A DNA stretch of 64,000 bases from Linum tenue (taxonomy: Eukaryota > Streptophyta > Magnoliopsida > Malpighiales > Linaceae), in NCBI GenBank assembly GCA_946122785.1, contig CAMGYJ010000010.1:46273134-46337133 (forward strand). The letters run 5' to 3'. Made by a program: the position numbers and the translations under genes. The notes beneath the pieces are model-generated. The model was not told the DNA's origin. It searched no databases and worked only from the letters and a program-made list of their open reading frames with translations. Shown here in pieces: positions 1 to 11,807 of this stretch (position 1 is the stretch's first letter; each line of letters begins with the position of its first letter).

Positions 1-634
1 AAAATCATCGTTTCGAAACCCAAATCCTTTTATTATTTGATCCACATTCGATTTAGCTCCCTATCCAATCTCAAATCCCCAACATCATCATGTTTCATAC
101 CCCAAATCTATGTATCCACATTCGAAGAGAAGATCCCCGTCCAATATGAAATCCTCACATAATCATCATTTTGAACCCCAAATCCTTGTAACCACAAATC
201 GACGTTTTGTTCCTCGCCATTTTATTTCCGGTCGGAATTTACTCACCTATCTCTTTCAAACACGATTACGGCGACCATGTCTATTATTGTGTTCATCAAA
301 CTTTTCATTTGCAAAAGAACCCTTGAAAGAGGTTTGCTAACCCTAGGGTTCATGTCGCTAGTGCTTTGTCCTCTAGTTTTAGCGTTATTATCATTTTCAA
401 AATAACTTCTATCTCTCGGTGAAATTAAGGTTTCCTGATATGTAGTGTTCGTCTCGCCCAGAGGATTGAGGAAGAAGATGAAGAAGGCAGAATTTGATTC
501 GAATCGGATGGAGAGGTCTCCTTAATTTGTGTTTATGTATTAACGGTGCGTTTAGGACTAATTCTAGTTGGATATCATTGATTTTTGCAGGCTTTTAAAT
601 AACATTTAAAAGTGGGCTTGTACATGATCCATGG
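1..634 (+). repeat. Left terminal inverted repeat of the MULE (outer end cut by window edge)
   Basis: Read as reverse complement, 9760-10290 follows this segment through many shared words, for example the stretches around TTTAGGACTAATTC, GGTCTCCTTAAT and CCTAGGGTTCATGTCGC. The inner boundary is sharp at the shared GTACATGATCCATG (about 620-633 here, 9760-9773 on the other side). Short ORFs inside it are not conserved as proteins and are taken as non-coding. Confidence 0.8.
19..200 (+). repeat. Tandem subrepeats (about 76-82 bp) inside the left MULE terminus
   Basis: Units begin with CCCAAATC at 19, 101 and 177. Each continues with a CCACA(T/A) word, a CC(C)TATCCAA/GTCCAAT word and a CATAATCATCAT-like word. 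The right terminus shows about one unit. Subterminal tandem repeats are common in MULE ends and are thought to bind transposase; that role is inferred here. Confidence 0.6.
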
Positions 635-1498
635 CACCTAGTTTGTTGATAATAGATACTGAGTTCTGGATTGTCATTAGGTTGGGCCTTTGATAATTGT
701 CTATCCCAGTTTTCGGTTCTTTGTTTTATTTGATTTTGTATTTTATTTACATCTGCTTCTGCTTCTAAAATCCTGAACTTGCCTTGAGTTCACGCAATTT
801 AAACATAATTATGTGTTCCATCTTTTTTTGGGATTTGGTAAATGGTAGCGTGTCTCTTTACACATTTAGCGGTACAAGGTAAACTACAATCCACCCAATT
901 TAACTCTTCATTAATTGCCCCTATTCCACTCTCTCACTGATTGCCCCTCTTTATGCAATGCACTCGTACATAACAAACCTCTTGTAGACTAATTAGAGGC
1001 TTGTGGTTGGATACTGAGTGAGGATATTTTTTTAATTTATGTTTTGAAACGAAAGTTAGAATTTCACTTTTGAAGTACCTATGTACTTTAGTTGGCCAAG
1101 TATTTTCAAAATGTAAACTTTTATCAGCGTATAGGTATACGATTGTTGTATAAGGTGTTGATGTTAAAGGAAATGGGTACTGACTGGTTAGGGTATTAGG
1201 TTGTTGATGGTATAGAGTATATGGTATATGGGTAGGTTATAAGGTGTTGATGGTTTAGAGCATATGGTAAACGACGCCGCAGAAGGCAGCGCTCTTCTTA
1301 TAACCAAAGAGAAACATAAATAAAACGACACCTTAGAAGGCAACAGTCTTCATATAAACCAAACGACCCCGCTTCAAGCTGGCAGTGGCAGTCTTCACAT
1401 AATCCTAATCCAAATAGGATAAGGACTTCCATCTTCACTTCAAGTTTTCAACACTGATCAAATAGTTGAAGCCCTTTTACACACGCATTTCGAAGAAC
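635..1498. other. Non-coding MULE interior, left side
   Basis: No usable reading frame or known motif was seen. AT-rich, with a short locally repetitive stretch at 1180-1270 (recurring GGTTGATGGT/TATGGTA words). It probably includes the 3' flank of the minus-strand transposase gene. Confidence 0.5.
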
Positions 1499-4130
1499 TC
1501 AAGTATCTAAAACTCTGGTCCTTAGGTTGCTACTTCTGGTAACAGGCCTCTTCTGCAAAATCGATAACGACAATTTTAGTCGGACAAAAATATTGGATGC
1601 AACTGCATTGTGTAGACACGAACAATTATATTTTATTCTTACCCTAGGTTGCTCGTAATCGTCGTCATCGTGGTGAGAATCAACATCATTTTCATTTTCA
1701 TCATCGGATGGCCCAGATCTAGTACACTTTCTTGCATTATGATTGGTAGAACCGCACTTACTGCAGTGCTTTTGCCTTCTCTTCGGTACTGTTTCCGACT
1801 GATTTCGAGTGGTGGGAGGATCAACATCGGTGTCATCGCCACCGCCACCTTCTTCCGAAACACCAGCATTCGGGGCATCACCATTTGAGGTTGGCTTCAC
1901 ATAGCCAACAGGATGTGAACATCGGGTCCTATAGTGTCGCCATTCCCCGCAATTACTACACTGTCGTGGTTCTCTTTTCTTCCTTTTAGATTTTTTAGCT
2001 CCCGGACCTTTAGCTTTGACCGGTAATGGATCCAACAAAATATAATTTGCCTTCGATCTATTAATGTCGGGTATGTCCACGTTTCCAGTGTCCACCATGT
2101 CCAGCTTTTCACCTAATGATTGAATTCTCTCACGAGCAATCTTGAAGCACTCACTAGATTTTTCCCCTTTTAACATTAGTTGTAAGCTGTTTTGTTGAAT
2201 AGCACCATACCTGATTGACACAATATTTTATACAAAGTGAGTAAAATTAACGTTCACCTAGCTTCGAATCAATATTAAAAAAAAAATTAAAATTGATAGT
2301 CATGGCAAACCTCAATGCGAAAAGTTGCGATTCATTTATTATGTGCGGTTCCTCCAAGCTCTCTAGTGTCTTCGGCTTCTTTGACCATCTTCGACGTACT
2401 AGGCCTTTAGGAAGTTCCAGTATGCTCTCTTCTTTCAGTACAAAAATCATATGACGACATGGTATTCTCATATAATCGTAGTGATTACAACTACACTCCA
2501 TTGCAAAGGTTTCAACTGTGTACGTGACTTGAAAAACCTTATTCGTGCCAGACACCTTGACCTTGCACACACACTCAATTTCCGATCGCTCTGACTCCAC
2601 CCTTATGCAACATGCCGACTTTTCAACCTCGTCTCTGAATAAGAAGAATGCGTTCTTTGTGAAAACCGCCGCTCCACTCTTCTTAAGTGGGACTAAGACA
2701 TTGCTTGTGATGGTTCGTTCTCGATGAATGGATTCAAAATCAGAATGACGCTCATTCTCCCTCATATCCCTAGTCCAACGATCAAAGTGAATAAAGAACT
2801 CTAGGAGATTTTTATCCTTTTCTATATAATTGGCAAGTTGAGAGTTTAGTCCTTCACATCTTGATGTTGTACTCAAACCTGCGAAGAACTTCGAACGCAA
2901 ATATGCAAACCCCCATTCATGTCTTTGCGTAAATAAATTGGAGACCCAATTGTTGTGCTGAAGGGAGCATTCCTCAGCCACTGATTTCCACTTTCCTTCG
3001 AATTATGAAGGTTCCCAATCGGTTGACATAAAATGCTTCCATCGAGGCAAAAAAGTAGGATGATTCTTCACATTTCTGGTTAAAGTCTTGTCTATATGCC
3101 AGGAACATAAACGATGTGTTGCATCGGGAAATACTTTATGAATTGCATTACGCATTGCTTTATCCCCATCTGTAATAACAGTCTTGGGATCTACACCGCC
3201 TAGCCTTCTCTTCAAAGCTCCCAACACCCAAATAGAATTTTCCTCTCTCTCGTTAGCCAAGAAAGCACATGCAAATACGCAAGTTTACGAATGGTGGTTG
3301 ACACCTAAAAAAGTACATAATAAGTTAGATTATGCAAACTGCTAGGGTTATTTTAGCATGCTCGGGATAATTCTATGTGTGAAGGAAAAGTACCTGAAAA
3401 AATCACAAGAGGCATCTGGTAAATGTTCCCTTTGTAAGTAGCATCGAATGACAGTAATTCTCCAAAGCATGCATAATCAGCAACAAACACTATCGGCCCA
3501 CAAGATATTAATAAGCCGGTCGTCATCATCCTTCTTTAGTTCAATAACGAAATGATCGTACGCGTTGCATTTAGCTTGCAGGTAGGCTAGGGCTGTTGCG
3601 GCATCACCTTCACTGATTTGTTATTTCCTCTCTTTGTCCACATAATTATATGCATCATTCCTTGTGTACCCCAAATTTTCGTACCCTCCTGCTTCTAATA
3701 CGGACAGATTCACAATTTGAGAAGTTTTCATGCCTGCAGCTCTTCTAAAATTTATCGCTGCTTTGACTGCATCACTCATACGATGTTTCCCTTTCATGTA
3801 GTGTCTATATTCTCTAGGGATATTTTCATGTGTGTGTACATCATCAAACTGGTGCACATACCACTTCCCATCGACCTTGTCGTGTTCAACACACATCTTG
3901 GCTCTGCAGTTAAATCTGGTCTCCCCTCTTGCTTCTCTCTTTCATTCTGTGCTTTTCATGCGCCTCTTTCCCTCGCCAGAGCATACATAGTCATGCCATA
4001 TCATCACTTGGTTCTTATCACGACCAATGTCTGATTTTCTGATGTCAAAGCCTTTGACAAACCCGTAGTCCATGTAGAAATTATGGTTTCTTCTGTATCA
4101 TCGAACTTCATTTTTTTAATATCTTCAGGC
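1499..4130 (-). pseudogene. FAR1-related (FRS) MULE transposase, decayed
   Basis: Parts of one FAR1-related protein follow each other on the minus strand. A FAR1-type DNA-binding region (about 4130-3620; motifs NFYMDYGFVKGFDIRKSD, KWYVHQFDDVHTHE) comes first. Next is a MULE transposase core (FDATYKGNIYQMPL near 3430 and ITDGDKAMRNAIHKVFPDA near 3150, giving two of the DDE acidic residues). A SWIM zinc finger follows (CSCNHYDYMRIPCRH near 2470), then two CCHC knuckles (CSNCGEWRHYRTRC and CSKCGSTNHNARKC, about 1980-1730). FRS proteins are transposases or their domesticated derivatives acting in the nucleus. The FAR1 region has a frameshift near 4080 and an in-frame TGA near 3955, so this copy is probably dead. 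Gaps between blocks may be introns. It is divergently oriented to the Ulp1-like gene at 4801. Confidence 0.8.
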
Positions 4131-4800
4131 TGTAGAAATATGAGATAGGCGACATTATCTTCCTGGGTGGTGTGACTGGCTCACGCACCATCGTTTTCTT
4201 GGACTGGCTCCGACGTCAATAGTAGGACTGGCTCCGATGTCAATGGTGGGACTGCCTCCGACGTCATTGTCACTACGACTTATTTTGGGGAACAAACGCT
4301 GTAGATTACAAAACCATACTAGGAATGATGGCCGAATTAATGTTTGAATGGGCCACTTAATAATTATCCCCATTAAAGCGAATCATAACACGATTTGTGA
4401 TATCTTATCTTTTTTGGTAGGAACGATTTGAACTTTCTATTCTTTATCTTAGTGATTTCTTTACCATTTTCAAAAATAACAAAAATATTTAAAATGAAAA
4501 GGAATGCTTAGTAAAGCCAAACGCCAACTGACTCTATCTGTGTACTTCGTGTATGGGGAATGATCAAATATTAGTATGAGCGAATATTTGCTAATAGCAC
4601 TCAATTTTTTATTCACTCGAAAAACAAAATATATTTTTATTTTTAGACTAAACCCTAACTATTTTTCCGCGGGAAAAATATGCCGCCACAATTTATCCCT
4701 GTAACTTTGTATATATAATTAATCTTCATCGGTAGAGCAGTGGTTCCATATCCTTCTTTGCCACAATTTTGAGTACAGACTAGAAGGTTAGAGGCACAAC

Positions 4801-6596
4801 ATGGAAAATAGGAGGATTACTCGCTCTTCGTCCAAGCTTGTGGTATGTCTAATAGTACTTTAACCATTGAAATTCATTCTAGTTAATTTATTAATCGTAG
4901 GTTCACTGTCATTGAAGGAGACCGACGAATTTGTGACTCCAACAAAGAAACCAAGGCTACCCAAAGGTGTGCGCACTCCATCCACTCCTGCTTCAGTCAT
5001 CATTTTTATTTCGGACGATGAATCTGACTCTGAGGTAACACCAAAGAAGCCAAATGGAAAAAACTATTTCCCTAAGTTCTGTTGACAAGGTAATAAAGGT
5101 GTCCTATTTGCCATTCAAGTGTTAGGTTTGTTCTTTGCCTTGATTCCGTCAGACATAACGAATGCATTTCGACTCGTGTTTATTTGTGGTCCTTATTCCA
5201 AGTCGTTTTGAAGTTTAAGCTACTTACTGGTATGGAATATGATGATGAGCAAATCCAGCTTGCGCACTATATATATTTAGCCAATCTGCCACCTGGCAAA
5301 GTATTGGTCAAAACCTCAAACAACTCTTGTACCAGGAAGTCATTGTGGTCCTTAAGCCCTCGCTAATTCGTAGATGCTGAAGTAATCTACGGAACTCCAA
5401 AAAAAAATTCTTTGTCCACTATCCATGCTTTCTGCGTAGAAATATTTTGTAAAAAATCTATAATATCATGAAGTGTTTTTTTGTCCATGTTATATTAGGT
5501 TATAACAGTGGTGGCCTGTCACTTGATTCTAGAAGAGTTGTGGACAAATTCTAAGGACGGAAAAGGAGTGTGCTATCTGCCTGCTGAACTACAGGTTGTG
5601 GCCCGATTTTGCTTAAGATTAATTTCCTGTCAGCAAACAAATACAACACATGTTTTTTTAACGTGAATGATATTGTGTTGACAAAATTTCAATTGTGCAA
5701 CTACCACATGGACAGGAACTAGTGATTTCATGTGGAATAACACCCAAGAGGGCATTAGACCTATACGAATCAAAATTCCTTAGTCAAACCAATATGGTGA
5801 ACAAGGTAAACTGTTCGTCTTAATAAGTATTACATGGTTTGCAATTTATTTTTTTAATACGTATTGACAATTTTCGCATATCTAGGTGTGTGTTCCGATG
5901 AGAGATAATGCCCATTGGTACTTGGCTGTCATTAAGTTGGACAAGGAAGAAGTCCATATCTTGGATCCACAACCAACTGAAGACCGCAATTCCTTTCGAC
6001 TACAATCTGTTCAAACAATGGTAAATTTGTGATATTGTGCCGTTATAACGCATAAAAAAATGTAAATACCTCTTTCTCAATACAAACGTTTCTTAATTTG
6101 TATAGATGGGATTTATGCAAGCCTTGTGGAAGATTCTCTATCGTGAACAAGGTCCGGGATTGTCGCCACCAAGGATTGCGGAGTTTTCGTACACAAATCC
6201 TTCAAAGGATCAAGAACAACTACATCGGTAAGTATGTCCATTTTGCTTGATATTAAACAATGGCTTATCAACTTGTTTATCATGCAATGCTTTCATTTTG
6301 TGTAGGTCTGACAGTGGAGTCTGGGTCTGCATGTGGATGTATGGCGCAAGCTGGGACTCCTCTTATATTTGGGTAAAGACAATTCTAGTTCACATATTGG
6401 AAAACCACACTTGTTTGTTATTTTTGAATCATGCGTTAAGCACCATGTTTGTTGATGTTGATAGCCATGCACTCAAGTGAGGAGGATGCAGATCGCTTTG
6501 TACATTGTTCGAGAGCCCATGAACTACATAAGGCATACGGTGCTCACGGAAGCAAGAACAGTTGCACCTCAAGTTGAAGCTGCAGTCGAAGAGTAA
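4801..6596 (+). CDS. Ulp1-like C48 cysteine peptidase family gene, catalytic Cys replaced by Ser
   Basis: The last six exons read cleanly: 5499-5594, 5716-5805, 5886-6020, 6106-6227, 6306-6372 and 6465-6596. Every junction is GT..AG and all phases match, giving 213 codons plus TAA. The C48 triad region is visible: His in NAHWYLAVIKL (codon about 5913), Asp in VHILDPQP, then SDSGVWVCMWMY where Ulp1 proteins have DCG. The nucleophile codon is AGT (Ser) at 6313-6315. Ulp1 peptidases remove SUMO; plant MULEs and CACTA elements carry related genes of unknown role. The 5' part (ATG at 4801; exons near 4905-5088 and 5190-5366) is less certain because phases do not join cleanly. It could be a non-catalytic binder, a Ser-dependent enzyme, or an early decay product. 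Confidence 0.7.
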
Positions 6597-6692
6597 AAGA
6601 AAGCCCATGAAAGGAGGAAAAAAGGAAAGAGAAGAGCACAAGGAAACCTAGTCAAAGAGCCCAAGGACAACCTGATTTTGTGTTTTTTTTTC

Positions 6693-6787
6693 TCAAGATG
6701 ATGGACAACCATGTTATGTTTTTTTTTCAAAATGATGGACAACCATGTTATATTTTGTTTTTCAAGATGATGGACAACCATTTTTGG
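6693..6787 (+). repeat. 35-bp tandem repeat, three units, downstream of the Ulp1-like gene
   Basis: CAA(G/A)ATGATGGACAACCAT recurs at 6693, 6728 and 6763, separated by T-rich runs. It lies about 100 bp after the stop codon, so it is probably 3' UTR. A further pair of near-identical 25-bp words (CTATGCCAAGTAGGCA) sits at about 6865 and 6928. Confidence 0.8.
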
Positions 6788-6799
6788 TTTGGTGAATGC

Positions 6800-8600
6800 T
6801 TTCTATATTTGTTTTTTCGTGGAAACTATATTGACTTTTCATAAAGGAGTTTACTTTTAAAACCCTATGCCAAGTAGGCATGTACGCTATTGGGGTCTTC
6901 TTCAATAACAAATTGCTTTTAAACCCCTATGCCAAGTAGGCAAGTCGCAACTCGACCACAATTAAAGTCGCAACTCGCAGCCATCCCTTCCGAATCTAGT
7001 CTCAAAGTTTCTAGCTTTAACCAGGCTACTACCTTAGCCAAAAACTGGCAATTTCCAGCTTTCCAGTTACAGTTTTGCACAACCTGAAAAGGGACCTTCT
7101 GGACTTGATCTCCAGCTCCCAAGTAATCCTAGGTGTTCACAAACATCCCATGTTCAATACAAATCAATAAAATCTCATTTTCATTGAGCCATGCGTGACG
7201 AACAGGCTTCCAAAGTGAGCTACCCGAAATGGCAAAGGGACTTAACCAAAATTCCAGCTTCCAACTTGTGAGTGAGGTTGCTTCAGTTTCAAGCCATTGT
7301 ATCTTATAGAGAGGTCTAATTGAGATCATATCATTCCACTTCGTTCTCAATTGCCCTCGCCTAATTAAATTTGCATTGATGTATGGTTAACCCAAAAAGT
7401 AAAACTGATTGGCTCCTAATCAGCATAATTAATGACGAAAACCCGTACAAGGCAGATAGAAAATTTTTAGGTAATAAATTTAATGTTCCTAAGACATGGA
7501 AAGGCTTACATTCCTTGAATTTCCACCAACTATGTATGCACTCCCTTTTTAGTGAGAAAATTCATTGTATTAATAAATATAATAAAAAGGCTTACATAAT
7601 TAATGGATTCTTTGTTGTGTATAATTAAAAGGGTATATTTACTATAAACGAAGCATGCTATATTCACCGGGGGAATAAAAGAAGCATGAGTCTTGATGAA
7701 AAAGGGAAAAAAAAAACACCATAGATCAAAATTCATTATAATCAAGCCATTTAAAATCCATACTGTTCACGCCTATCATCACTATACTTGTGACCAAATA
7801 TAAATAAAACCATAATTTTCGAAAACCATTAAAAATTGAAGATGAAATAAGTAACACATTCTTCGACCTAATTGGAACTACTTAGAACAAAAGTGGATTA
7901 AAATCTCCCCCAATGAAATTCATTTGCAATTTCATAGGTAGTCCCTACTTCCACTCCTACAATTTTGAGAAAACACCACTTCTCAACTTCATCCTCTCTA
8001 CAACAATGCAATCCAATTGCAATTTCAATGAGTGGGACCAACATATAAATTTACCACTACTAAACAATTTATATATCATCTCCATCATCTAAAATCTTTA
8101 ATAAAGAGTAAAAAAGGGCCCACCAGCGGGTCCATTTGAATTGCAAGAAGAATTGCACATGATGCAAATTTTCACCCTTGCAATAGCTTCCCACATAAAA
8201 GCAATTTAAAGATGCAATTGCACCTCCTTGCCACATCATCTTGAAAGTCACTAAAATTGCACCATTGGAGATGAGCATTACTGCATCTCGTCACCTGTCT
8301 TAGGGATCCTAGCCATGGCAAATTCAGAAAATACTGCATGCATAGAAAATTCCAGGTATGGACATTTCAGAAATCAAAATAGGAGACTTTCCTAGTCAAA
8401 TGATATACTGGCTCCCCTCAGTACCTGACAGTTTTGAGTGCTGGAGAATAAAGGAAAAGACAAAAGACTGGAAGAAAAAAAACCCAACAAAGACTTAGTA
8501 AACTTGATAACAAAAGACATCCATTGCTGGCCCCTTCGCTGCTCCAATGCTCCACCCCGCCCTGCATCAATCGACTCTCATGCAAGCCGAGGACGTTTGC
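6800..8600. other. Non-coding MULE interior, central
   Basis: Only short unconvincing ORFs occur on either strand and no domain was recognised. AT-rich with ordinary composition. The stretch separates the Ulp1-like gene from the minus-strand pseudogene. Confidence 0.5.
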
Positions 8601-8611
8601 TTGAGGAGGCC

Positions 8612-9448
8612 TCAGGGGTCTTGATGCTCCGTATGCCGATTCTCAAGAAAAGTATAAGTCAATTCGGCTATACGGTACACCAGCAAATAAGCGCACTAGT
8701 CCTCCTTAACATAAACGCTCAGATCCATCCCAACCCTTTCAAGAAAGGTGGTGACGAAGGTGACATAGGGAAAGGAAGTATACCAGTTTTCCCCTTTGGG
8801 AGCAGCTTCGACCATGTTCAGGCAAATTAGAGACGCGAGGTTAACAGGAACACCTCTTTGAGCTTGCACAAGGATTAACAAGTCAAGTTTACGAATAATG
8901 GAATGACCATGATACCTTGGAAGGAAGAAGTTGACGATCAACCAGTGGAGGAATCGAAGAGGATCCGGGAGGAAAGAAGCCTGGATGCGCCCCTTCGTGA
9001 GTTTCGCCAGTTCAACTTCAAACTCAAAATCTTGCAGCCGCCCAACATCGCTTCTGCTCTAAATGGGATCTCCTCCAGCGGGAAGATCAAGGATCTCAGA
9101 AAATTGATGAGGCTGAAAGCAGACTCTATATCTGAGGAAGATCGACACCAAATGAGAATTAGAGGGACCAGAAAGCTCTAGATTGTGGTAGAACTTCCTC
9201 ACGACATGGGGGCAATAACTTGTGCTTCCTCGACTCCGGAGAACGAAGAAATTTTCCCAGCCAAGATTTTTGATTAATGTCTTCACTTCTGGAGGGAAAG
9301 GACTGAGGTGGATGAACTCGTACTCAGCGATAATGGCAGTTTTGCTTGAAAACGAGAGATAGTCACCAAGAATGGAGGTGGATCGGCAGTCTTCGTTCTA
9401 TAGAGAAAGTATCCCCATTTCCGCTAACGATTGACTGTTCTTTGCCAT
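8612..9448 (-). pseudogene. Plant-transposon-protein-like ORF interrupted by in-frame TAG codons
   Basis: One minus-strand frame runs from an ATG at 9448 to a TGA at 8612, broken only by TAG at 9398, 9059 and 8696. Visible motifs are GWENFFVL, SYCPHVVRKFYHNLEL, VCFQPHQFSEILDLP, then LPRYHGHSIIRKLDLLILV, VPVNLASLICLNMVEAA and TTFLERVGMDLSVYVKED. This pattern resembles the putative plant transposon protein domain (PF20167 as I recall it), found in many plant repeat-associated proteins of unknown function. Three stops in one otherwise continuous frame indicate a fairly young nonsense pseudogene. It lies just inside the right inverted terminus. Confidence 0.6.
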
Positions 9449-9759
9449 TGAGTCTGGAGGAAGAAGGAACAAGGGGAAGGTGAAGATGGAGGAGAGAGAG
9501 AATGAAGGTGTAAGAAAAAGTGATCGTGGGAGGTTGAGTCTGGAGACGTGAGTGTGATGGAGATGGTGGATTGTGGAGGTAAGTGGAATGTCAAGAGTTG
9601 AGAAGATTACGGAAGATATGTAATGATGATGGTAACTCGTGTAGGTTAAACTAGGGTAAGTCATGCTAGTTAAACTAGGGTTGGCACACGAATCAAACAG
9701 ATGATACAACAGGAGAAATGATATGGGCTCACACGTTCCAAACCCACTTTTGAATATTG

Positions 9760-10290
9760 CATGGATCATGTACAAGCCCACTTTTGAATGTTATTTAAAA
9801 GCCTGCAAAAATCAATGATCAGACCTAGTCCAACTAGAATTAGTCCTAAACGCACCGTTAATACATAAACACAAATTAAGGAGACCTCTCCATCCGATTC
9901 GAATCAAATTATGTCTTCTTCATCTCCTTCCTCAATCCTCTGGGCGAGACGATCCCTACATATCAGGAAACCTTAATTTCACCGAGAGATAGAAGTTTCG
10001 AGAAAATGACAATAACGGTAAGACAAGATGACAAAGCACTAGCGACATGAACCCTAGGGTTAGCAAAATGAAAAGTTTGATGAACACAATAATAGACTTG
10101 GTCGCCGTAATCGTGTTAGAAAGAGATAGGCAAGGGGAAATAAAATGACGAAGAACAAACAAGACAAAAGAAATTGGGAAATTTAAACTACGTCCAATGT
10201 GGATGCAAGGAATTGGGATTCAAAAAGATGATTATGTTGGGGAGTTCAAATTGGATGGGGAGCTTCTCTTGGAACTTTGAAGGGGCGTCC
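9760..10290 (-). repeat. Right terminal inverted repeat of the MULE
   Basis: Inverted, diverged copy of 1-634. The inner edge is at 9760 and the outer edge fades near 10290. Small indels and many substitutions suggest an old insertion or low constraint. Confidence 0.8.
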
Positions 10291-10570
10291 CTCCAAGACG
10301 AGAGAGGGATCGTGTAATTGTATAGGGAGACTGGAAATTGGTTAGGGTGCCAGTGGGTCTACCCAATTAGGTTTGCAGTCTTAATCCATTTAATTTAATC
10401 GGGGCAGTTAGTTGGACTAGAATGAAAACAATCTTCACGCGTAAGGAGGCTTTTTGGAATTTGTTTAGTTATTTAGTGGCGCAGTTAGGTTCAACAAACG
10501 TGAGCCGTGGATATTGAGAATGAATGGTTAAGATCGGCCAAGGTACCCGTACCCTGGATTTTAGCAGGGG

Positions 10571-10880
10571 TACTTCGGTGCACTCAATTTTTTGGGTGCA
10601 CTCAGTGCACCCAACTCTAAAAGCGTCCATAATAAATCAAATTTTGAACTTTAATTAGTACTCTCAATATAATATGATGATATGACATAGAATCATAACA
10701 AACCCTAACCCCTTAACCTTCAATTTTGAATCCCTGCCCAAAATACCAAATTGTAAACCTAAACCCTAACCCTAAATCGCTAATACCAATTGATACCGTT
10801 TTGACATGAATCGCATGGTCAGAATGACAATTATGAGGCGGGTGCACTGAGTGCACCCGAAAAAGTGAGTGCACCGAATA
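10571..10880. mobile_element. MITE, 310 bp, about 41-bp terminal inverted repeats
   Basis: The left end 10571-10612 and right end 10840-10880 are inverted copies built from TTCGGTGCACTCA and GGGTGCACTCAGTGCACCC. Each TIR also contains its own palindrome GTGCACTCAGTGCAC, so it can form nested hairpins. No ORF. I could not define a target duplication, so the superfamily is open. Confidence 0.75.
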
Positions 10881-10885
10881 CGCCA

Positions 10886-10887
<2 letters not shown>

Positions 10888-10924
<37 letters not shown>
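10888..10924. repeat. (AT)n microsatellite
   Basis: Uninterrupted AT dinucleotides over about 37 bases immediately after the MITE. A shorter AT run occurs at 11057-11073. The rest of 10925-11384 holds no gene that I can support. Confidence 0.95.
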
Positions 10925-10927
<3 letters not shown>

Positions 10928-11384
10928 CCCAACCCGAAGTTTGATTTAATGAAAAATAAAAATTGACCGTTGAGATCGGCCGGAGCTCATCTAAGTACAT
11001 CTAACGGCTAGATCACCTGACATATAGTATACGCCTGACGTACATCAGTCATCACCATATATATATATATATTAAGAACTCTATAATTCACTAATGCATG
11101 CAATTTCAGTTTCCAAACATATTTTACTAAAATACTTTTATATAACAATGAATGACTCCCTAAATTTCGCTTAGTTTTCAATGAAAGATGAGATGCAGTT
11201 AATTAATTGATGAGCTCAAATATACCTCCATACCACTAAAGACACAATCATTGTGATCTTTAGTTGTTCACTCACCTCTGTCAATGTTTACAAGTTCATA
11301 TTTTGCTATGAACCTTTAAAAGTAGGAGATGGAAACTACGTAAATAAGTGATTGCAAATTTACTATTTTGAAACCCAAAACTGA

Positions 11385-11807
11385 CAGCCTGTTTGGATAC
11401 AATTCAAGAAGAAATGAAATGGAATTCTATTTCCATTTCTTATTTTTATAGAATTCCATTTCCAATTTTAGTGTTTGGTATAATTCCTACAGCTATAGAA
11501 ATGAATTGCACTTTTAACAATAATTAATAATTTAATATATTTGTTTTATCTTGGAAAATGGAATAGGAATGATACAGAAAGAGAGTAGGGTGTTAGTTAA
11601 TAAAATAATAACAAATAATGATGGGACCCACTCATTCCATCTTCATAAACCCAATTCCTATCACTTTTGATAGGAATTGTAATTCCCAAAACTTAGCCCA
11701 AATGGAATTCATTTCTTAGCCTTCTTATCCTTCCTAACATAAAATATGGAACTGGAGTTGAAAATGGAATTCCAATTCCTGAGTTTTTTGTCTATCCAAA
11801 CAGGCCG
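11385..11807. mobile_element. MITE, 423 bp, Tourist/PIF-Harbinger-like termini
   Basis: Begins CAGCCTGTTTGGATA and ends TATCCAAACAGGCCG, an inverted pair. The GGCCTGTTTGG-type terminus is typical of Tourist-like MITEs. A possible 3-bp TGA flanks both ends. The interior is rich in ATGGAATTCCATTT-like palindromes. Superfamily assignment is from terminus similarity only. Confidence 0.6.

Larger units (their letters stand above)
1..10290. mobile_element. Mutator-like element (MULE) with long inverted termini and three genes
   Basis: The first 634 bases recur as an inverted copy at about 9760-10290. Between them lie a FAR1-related MULE transposase remnant (minus), an Ulp1-like C48 gene (plus) and a transposon-associated pseudogene (minus). 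Long terminal inverted repeats with transposase and Ulp1-like cargo are known for plant MULEs such as the Kaonashi type. The left end probably lies outside the window, because the repeat is still running at base 1, so the 9-bp target duplication cannot be checked. The right edge is approximate: similarity fades beyond about 10290. Confidence 0.75.
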
